A stretch of 10,201 nucleotides of DNA from Burkholderiales bacterium (GTDB lineage Bacteria > Pseudomonadota > Gammaproteobacteria > Burkholderiales > Burkholderiaceae): assembly GCA_947372535.1 (NCBI GenBank), contig CANBUA010000172.1, positions 1-10,201 on the forward strand, in the 5' to 3' direction. The position numbers and the translations under genes were made by a program. Positions 5,800-10,201 of this stretch are shown here, in pieces (positions within the stretch are counted from its first letter, which is position 1; the number at the start of each line of letters is the position of its first letter). The notes under the pieces were generated by a model. It was given only the letters and a program-made list of their open reading frames with translations, made no database searches and was not told the origin of the DNA.

Positions 5800-7902
5800 A
5801 TGAAGACGATCCGAATTGCCCAGTTGGCAGGTGTTGTGGTGCGCACGGCGGTGCTCCCCTGCATGCTGATGTGTTGCGGGACGCAGGCCCATGCTGCAGT
5901 GCATGCGCTGTTGATTGCCGAGGGCAATTACGAAGGTTCTCAGGGGGTCACCAACCTGCTGGGTCCATCCAACGATGTGAGATTGATGAAGGGGATCCTG
6001 ATCGAGCGATTCCAGGTGCCCGAATCCAACATCATGCAACTGGACGACGCCACGCACACTGAGATCGAAAAGGCCTTTGTGTCGCTCACGGCCAAGGTGA
6101 AGAAGGACGACCAGGTCTATATCCACTATTCGGGGCATGGCTCTTGGTACAAGTCACCCGAAGCAGCGCGCGAGCGACGGGGTCAGGACCAGACCTGGGT
6201 AACGCATGGCTCCCGCTCGGGCCAAAGCAATGTCAAAGACGCGGCGGATGTGTTGGACAAGGAACTGGGCACTTGGCTGCTCAAGCTGTACGACATCACC
6301 CCTGACGTGGTGCTGGTGTCCGACTCTTGCCACTCGGCCAGCGTGACGCGCGACGTGATGCAGACTGGCGCTCGCTCATCGGAAGGCGTGCCGCTGATCC
6401 ACCCGCTTCGAAGCCAGTTTCCAGATGTCATTGATCTGCCCATGGACAAGGGCTTGCGCATCGGTGCGGCACGCGACACCGAAAGCGCCGTGGAAGTGGA
6501 CCCCGAATACAACACCCGATGCACCGACCGGAAGAACTGCTACGGCGTGTTCACTTGGAACTGGGCCCAGGCGCTGCGCGCCAGTCGCCCGGGTGAATCC
6601 TGGGGCGACGTCTACGATCGGGCGCTGGCCGCGATCGAAGCCAACCCCTTGGTGCAGCAGCGCCCGCAAAAAGAAGGTGCTGGCGACCGCGCGGTGTTTG
6701 CCGGCAAGTTCGCCCCGCTCACGCCCACCGTTCCGGTAAAGGCAATTCAAGACGATGCCAGTGTGCTGTTGGGCGCAGGCCGGCTCGCCGGGTTGACTGT
6801 CGGCACCGAGCTGATGGGCGTGGTGCCCGAGGGCAGCAAACCGCCTCGGCTGGTGGTGGTGAGCCTCACTGCCGCCTCGGCCCAAGCCAAGCTGCTGGAA
6901 GGCCAGGTCAAGGCGGGCGCGCAACTCAAGGTGTCCATGTACCGCGACACCGAACCGCGCATCAAGCTGTTCATTGGCGGGCCGCAAGTGGCGACCGTGG
7001 ATGCACCCTGGGCAGCTCAGGTCCGTCAGGCCATCGAGCAGGCCCGCAGCGGCATGCTGCAGAACTTCGAACTGGTTGATCAACGCGAGGCCGCTCACTG
7101 GCGGCTGGAACTGGTGCGTCCGAAAGACGGCGCGGCGGCACAAGCGGGCAAGCCGCCTGAACACGTGAACTGTGCAGCCCAGCCATGCGCTGCGCCGGAG
7201 TTGTGGGTGGTGAACCAAATCGGGCAACTGATGCACCAGAAAATGCGTTTTCCGATGGCTGGATCCGAGGCCCAATTGCCCCGTTTGATCGTCAATCTTG
7301 CGCAGTTTGCAGGTGCTCAGGAGGTGCGCGGCATTGCCAAACAGGGCAATCCCACACCGATGAACATGGAGGTCATCGTGCTCCGCCCACCAGCCGGTAA
7401 CGTAGAAAAGTGCGCACAAGGGGCAAAGGAGACTTCGGCCTGGACGCACTTTGCCGCGCGACCACTAAACGGGCTGCACAGCGGCGATGTGCAACACCGC
7501 GATTGCCTGACCTTCAGGCTCCGCAACAAAAGCACCAAGCCCTGGTACGGCTACGTGCTGAGCGTGGACACCAACTTCGGCATCAACATCTTGTGGCCCA
7601 AGGTCGGCAACAACAAGGACACGGCCCGTATCGAGGAGGGGAAGGATGAGCTCATCCCGACCTTTTACCGCCTGAGTGATTCAGGCCAGGAAACGCTGAT
7701 TTTCATCGCCAGTGAAATGCAGACCTCGATGGATGGCCTGTCTGGCAAGGGCATGCGCAGTGTCGGGGGGCAGAGTCCGCTGGCCCGCTTGTCCCGCATG
7801 GGCGCGCTGAGTCGCGGCATCGAGAACGAAACCGACGATCCAGGCATGTGGGGGGCGCAGTCGGCGGTGTTGGACATCGTCGTGCCGGATGGCGTGCGCT
7901 GA
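5800..7902 (+). CDS. Exported caspase-fold (peptidase C14) protein with DUF4384-like C-terminus
   Basis: This 700-aa protein starts with a signal peptide (residues 1-32, ending TQAHA-AVHA), so the peptidase should be periplasmic or secreted. The caspase-fold domain covers about 33-300. It begins 'HALLIAEGNY', then 'GPSNDVRLMKGIL', then the catalytic-His motif 'YIHYSGHGS' (His113) and the catalytic-Cys motif 'VVLVSDSCHSA' (Cys177), and ends 'GDRAVFAGKFAP'. Both dyad residues are present. Asp175 sits two residues before the Cys, where metacaspases have an S1-pocket Asp, so cleavage after Arg or Lys is a fair guess. Residues about 321-380 look like a small beta-barrel. Residues 557 to the end resemble DUF4384 ('DCLTFRLRNKSTKPWYGYVL', 'IPTFYRLSDSGQETLIFIAS'), a known companion of bacterial caspase domains. 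An in-frame ATG at 5641 is rejected because it would bury the signal peptide and overlap the previous gene. The ribosome site for 5800 is weak (AAGG at 5784-5787, 12 nt upstream). Confidence 0.88.
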   Translation: MKTIRIAQLAGVVVRTAVLPCMLMCCGTQAHAAVHALLIAEGNYEGSQGVTNLLGPSNDVRLMKGILIERFQVPESNIMQLDDATHTEIEKAFVSLTAKVKKDDQVYIHYSGHGSWYKSPEAARERRGQDQTWVTHGSRSGQSNVKDAADVLDKELGTWLLKLYDITPDVVLVSDSCHSASVTRDVMQTGARSSEGVPLIHPLRSQFPDVIDLPMDKGLRIGAARDTESAVEVDPEYNTRCTDRKNCYGVFTWNWAQALRASRPGESWGDVYDRALAAIEANPLVQQRPQKEGAGDRAVFAGKFAPLTPTVPVKAIQDDASVLLGAGRLAGLTVGTELMGVVPEGSKPPRLVVVSLTAASAQAKLLEGQVKAGAQLKVSMYRDTEPRIKLFIGGPQVATVDAPWAAQVRQAIEQARSGMLQNFELVDQREAAHWRLELVRPKDGAAAQAGKPPEHVNCAAQPCAAPELWVVNQIGQLMHQKMRFPMAGSEAQLPRLIVNLAQFAGAQEVRGIAKQGNPTPMNMEVIVLRPPAGNVEKCAQGAKETSAWTHFAARPLNGLHSGDVQHRDCLTFRLRNKSTKPWYGYVLSVDTNFGINILWPKVGNNKDTARIEEGKDELIPTFYRLSDSGQETLIFIASEMQTSMDGLSGKGMRSVGGQSPLARLSRMGALSRGIENETDDPGMWGAQSAVLDIVVPDGVR

Positions 7903-7920
7903 TCGCGTTCACAACCACGG

Positions 7921-7947
7921 CTTCGTCCGATTCATGCCACGAAGGGA
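7921..7947 (+). promoter_or_regulatory. Ribosome binding site of the TPR-CHAT gene with a weak overlapping hairpin
   Basis: GAAGGGA (7941-7947) lies 6 nt before ATG 7954 and is a good Shine-Dalgarno sequence. Its first bases also belong to a 6-bp inverted repeat, cttcgt (7921-7926) and acgaag (7939-7944), with a 12-nt loop. The ribosome site is well supported. The hairpin is short and may be chance. An ATG at 7934 opens only a seven-codon frame that ends at TGA 7955-7957, overlapping ATG 7954. Confidence 0.55.
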
Positions 7948-7953
7948 ATCCCC

Positions 7954-10201
7954 ATGATCCGCACCCGGCGCCCCTGGCGCCACCTGGCCTTGGCCGTGGC
8001 ATTGACGTGTGCCGCTGCAGGCCCATGTGTCGGTGCAGTGGCCGGCGCCACGGACGAAGCCGAGGCGCTGAGCAGCAAAGCCGAAGCCTTGTATGAGCAG
8101 GGTCGCTATGCCGATGCGATTCCTTTGGCAATAAGGGCGCTGGCGCTCACCGAGAGGGAGCTCGGCAAAACGCATCCAGACACGGCGGAACGCTTGACCG
8201 ATCTGGCCGATCTGTACCAGCAAACGCAGAATTTTGATGAGGCGATCCGGCTGAACGAACGTGCGCTGGCCATTCGCAAGGCGGCAGGCTCCGAAGGCCG
8301 CGACACCGCAGAGAGTTTGCGCAAACTGGCTTCGATTTACGACACCACCGGGGCTTACGACAAGGCAGTGGCGTTGTACAAGCGCTCGATGGCCATTCTT
8401 GACAAGACAGGGGGTGGTGCGGACAGGGACATGGCGGACAACCTGATTGGCCTGGCCTTGGTATACCGGAACATGGGTGACTTGAACCAGGCGATTCCAT
8501 TGTCCAGGCGAGCACTGGAGATCAACCAGAATTTTCATGACGCCGAACCTCGAGAAATCGCGGTCAGTTTGAACAACCTGGCTGGCATGTTGGACGAGGC
8601 TGGCGACTATGCCCAGGCCGAACCGCTGTACAAGCGGGCACTGGAGATCGATACCAGGGTTCTGGGCCGCAAGCATGAGGCCACGGCAACAGACCTGTCC
8701 AACCTCGGCCTGCTTTACTACAACACGGGCGCCTTCGATCAGGCCGCGCTGATGCTGGAAGAGGCACTGAAAATCCGAAAGGATGCTTTGGGGCTCCGGC
8801 ACACCGACACGGCCGACTCGATGACCAACCTGGCGGCTTTGTATGAAGCCAAGGGAGACTACCCGAGTGCCAAGCAATATGCAGAAAAGGCGCAAGAGAT
8901 ACGGGAAAAGGTGCTGGGCAAAGGGCATCCTGACACCGCATCAGGGCTCACCTTGCTGGGCGATCTCTACTTCTTGACAGGCGACCATGATGCTGCGGTT
9001 CCAAGGTACGTGCGCGCGCTGGCGATCAGAGAGAAGGCCTTGGGGCCAAACCATCCGGATCTGGCAACCAGCCTGAGCAGGCTGGCGATGATGTACACAG
9101 CCGCCGAAGAGTTTGCCCAGGCAGAGTCGACGTACAAGCGCGTACTGACCATCCAGGAAAACTCACTGGGGCGAGAACACCCGGACGTGGCGGAGAGTCT
9201 GACTGGCCTGTCGATGTTTTACTGGGGTCGAGGTGATCTGGCTCGGGCATTGCCGGCCGCTGTGCGCGCCCGAGAAATTGAGGAAATCAACATCGGGCGC
9301 ATGGTGCAGACCGCCACCGAGGAGCGCAGGCGCCAGTACATTGCCACGTTGAGCCATGACCGAGATGTGAGCTTTTCGTTGGCCAGCCCGACGCCGGGTG
9401 CGCGAACCCTGGGTGCAAGCGCCGTGCTGCAGCTCAAGGGGCGCGTGTTGGATGCGACAGCCGACGCGCAGACCCGACTGCGCCACCACCTGGATGAGCC
9501 AGGGCGCAAGCTGTTGGCGCAGCTGCAGAAGGTGGTAGCCCAGCGCGGCAAACTCAGTCTGGCTGGCCCGGACACCAGCGGCCCCGAAGCGAGGAAGCAG
9601 GAGCTGGACACTTTGGCTCAGGAGCAGACCCAGTTGGAGGCAGATCTGGCCAGTCGCAGCGCCGAGTTCAAGCAGGCCATTCTGCCGGTGACGCTGCAGC
9701 GCGTGCAGGCCGCGCTGGGCCCCAAAGATGTCCTGATCGAATGGACCCGGTTTGAGCCATGGCGCCCCAAGTCTCAAGGAGGCCAGCTTGAAGTGAGCGC
9801 GCATCGCTACGCCGCTTACCTGATCACGCACGACCAGCCACCTGCCGTGGTGGACTTGGGGCCGGCAGAGGCCATTGAGCAGACCGCACAGCGGCTGCAG
9901 CGCCAATTGCAGGCCAGGCAGGGCGACACCCGGCCTTCCGAAGCGAGCGCACTTTACCAGCTGGTGATGAAGCCGCTGCTTGGGCTGCTGGCCAAGATGC
10001 GGCCGCAGCCTGATCAGGTGCTGCTGGCACCTGATGGGGCGCTGAATCTCGTGCCCATGGCAGCATTGGTGGACGAACAAAATACCTTCTTGGGGGAGCG
10101 CTTCTCGCTGAGCTACCTTGCGAGCGGGCGCGACTTGCTCCGCCTTCAGGAGGCGATCCGGCCCCGCAGTGGCGTGATGGTGGTGGCCAACCCGGATTAC
10201 A
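7954..10201 (+). CDS. Exported TPR-CHAT protein (partial, runs off the window)
   Basis: The frame is open from ATG 7954 to the window end (749 codons, no stop). A signal peptide is visible in residues 1-34 (RTRRPWRH, a hydrophobic core, then a likely cut near VGA or AGA), which suggests export. About ten kinesin-light-chain-like TPRs fill residues 39-450. A charged, Gln-rich, probably coiled-coil stretch follows at about 505-580. From about 590 the start of a CHAT domain appears: 'DVLIEWTRF', 'LYQLVMKPLLGLL', 'LLAPDGALNLVPMAAL' (from residue 690), 'LGERFSLSYLASGRDLLRL' and 'VMVVANPDY'. CHAT is a caspase-like fold named for Caspase, HetF and association with TPRs. Its catalytic His and Cys normally lie beyond this point, so activity cannot be judged here. 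The gene begins 51 bp after the caspase gene on the same strand, so it is probably co-transcribed. TPRs likely bind a partner or substrate. Confidence 0.9.
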   Translation, partial: MIRTRRPWRHLALAVALTCAAAGPCVGAVAGATDEAEALSSKAEALYEQGRYADAIPLAIRALALTERELGKTHPDTAERLTDLADLYQQTQNFDEAIRLNERALAIRKAAGSEGRDTAESLRKLASIYDTTGAYDKAVALYKRSMAILDKTGGGADRDMADNLIGLALVYRNMGDLNQAIPLSRRALEINQNFHDAEPREIAVSLNNLAGMLDEAGDYAQAEPLYKRALEIDTRVLGRKHEATATDLSNLGLLYYNTGAFDQAALMLEEALKIRKDALGLRHTDTADSMTNLAALYEAKGDYPSAKQYAEKAQEIREKVLGKGHPDTASGLTLLGDLYFLTGDHDAAVPRYVRALAIREKALGPNHPDLATSLSRLAMMYTAAEEFAQAESTYKRVLTIQENSLGREHPDVAESLTGLSMFYWGRGDLARALPAAVRAREIEEINIGRMVQTATEERRRQYIATLSHDRDVSFSLASPTPGARTLGASAVLQLKGRVLDATADAQTRLRHHLDEPGRKLLAQLQKVVAQRGKLSLAGPDTSGPEARKQELDTLAQEQTQLEADLASRSAEFKQAILPVTLQRVQAALGPKDVLIEWTRFEPWRPKSQGGQLEVSAHRYAAYLITHDQPPAVVDLGPAEAIEQTAQRLQRQLQARQGDTRPSEASALYQLVMKPLLGLLAKMRPQPDQVLLAPDGALNLVPMAALVDEQNTFLGERFSLSYLASGRDLLRLQEAIRPRSGVMVVANPDY
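8068..9300 (+). repeat. TPR array, about ten units
   Basis: Ten units of 41-42 residues follow one another, with the pattern 'L..LA.LY...G.Y..A..L..RAL.I.E..LG..HPDTA.S'. Examples are 'SLNNLAGMLDEAGDYAQAEP' and 'GLTLLGDLYFLTGDHDAAVP'. The 42-residue spacing and the 'LG..HPDTA' loop are typical of TPR_12/kinesin-light-chain-like repeats, the usual companions of CHAT. Unit 3 (around 8317-8441) and unit 4 lack the 'LG..HP' loop, and unit 10 lacks its 'HPDTA' end. Confidence 0.85.

Noticed and set aside
6376..7449. Long minus-strand open frame (357 codons) opposite the caspase gene
   Set aside because: It covers a clear caspase-DUF4384 reading frame and has no recognisable domain or ribosome site; a codon-bias shadow.
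7909..8928. Minus-strand open frame (339 codons) opposite the TPR region
   Set aside because: Its apparent repetitive nature mirrors the TPR repeats on the + strand; no independent support.
9163..10080. Minus-strand open frame (305 codons) opposite the CHAT gene
   Set aside because: The + strand frame here is clearly TPR-CHAT coding; the antisense product has no family features.

Overview
The window is GC-rich and densely coding, and every real gene lies on the + strand. Base composition, codon use and protein style suggest a betaproteobacterium, probably of the Burkholderiales; this is an impression, since there is no rRNA or marker gene to prove it.

Layout. Bases 1-52 hold the last codons of an ABC transporter ATPase. 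It overlaps by 4 bp a YadH-type ABC-2 permease (49-816). After 20 bp comes a membrane sensor histidine kinase (837-2651) with a jelly-roll-like periplasmic sensor, about seven membrane segments and a NarL/DesK-type kinase core. No response regulator lies in the window. These three genes look like one operon.

A 99-bp gap (2652-2750) follows, containing a perfect 10-bp hairpin whose right arm runs into the ribosome binding site of the next gene. Three large genes then follow in the same direction: a 974-aa exported protein with an N-terminal tectonin beta-propeller, a Thr-rich linker, five cysteine-rich repeats and an unrecognised C-terminal domain (2751-5675); a 700-aa exported caspase-fold (C14) peptidase with an intact His/Cys dyad and a DUF4384-like C-terminus (5800-7902); and an exported protein with about ten TPRs that leads into a CHAT domain cut off by the window end (7954-10201+).

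The second block is the interesting part. It carries a caspase-like protease and a CHAT (caspase/HetF-associated) protein side by side with a lectin-like tectonin protein, and all three have Sec-type signal peptides. Caspase and CHAT proteins are best known from intracellular conflict and cell-death systems. Here the set appears to act in the periplasm, at the envelope or outside the cell. A reasonable working model is recognition by the tectonin and Cys-rich protein, with TPR-CHAT and caspase as linked protease effectors; this is inference. There is no intergenic stretch above 300 bp, and no RNA gene, mobile element or CRISPR array was seen.
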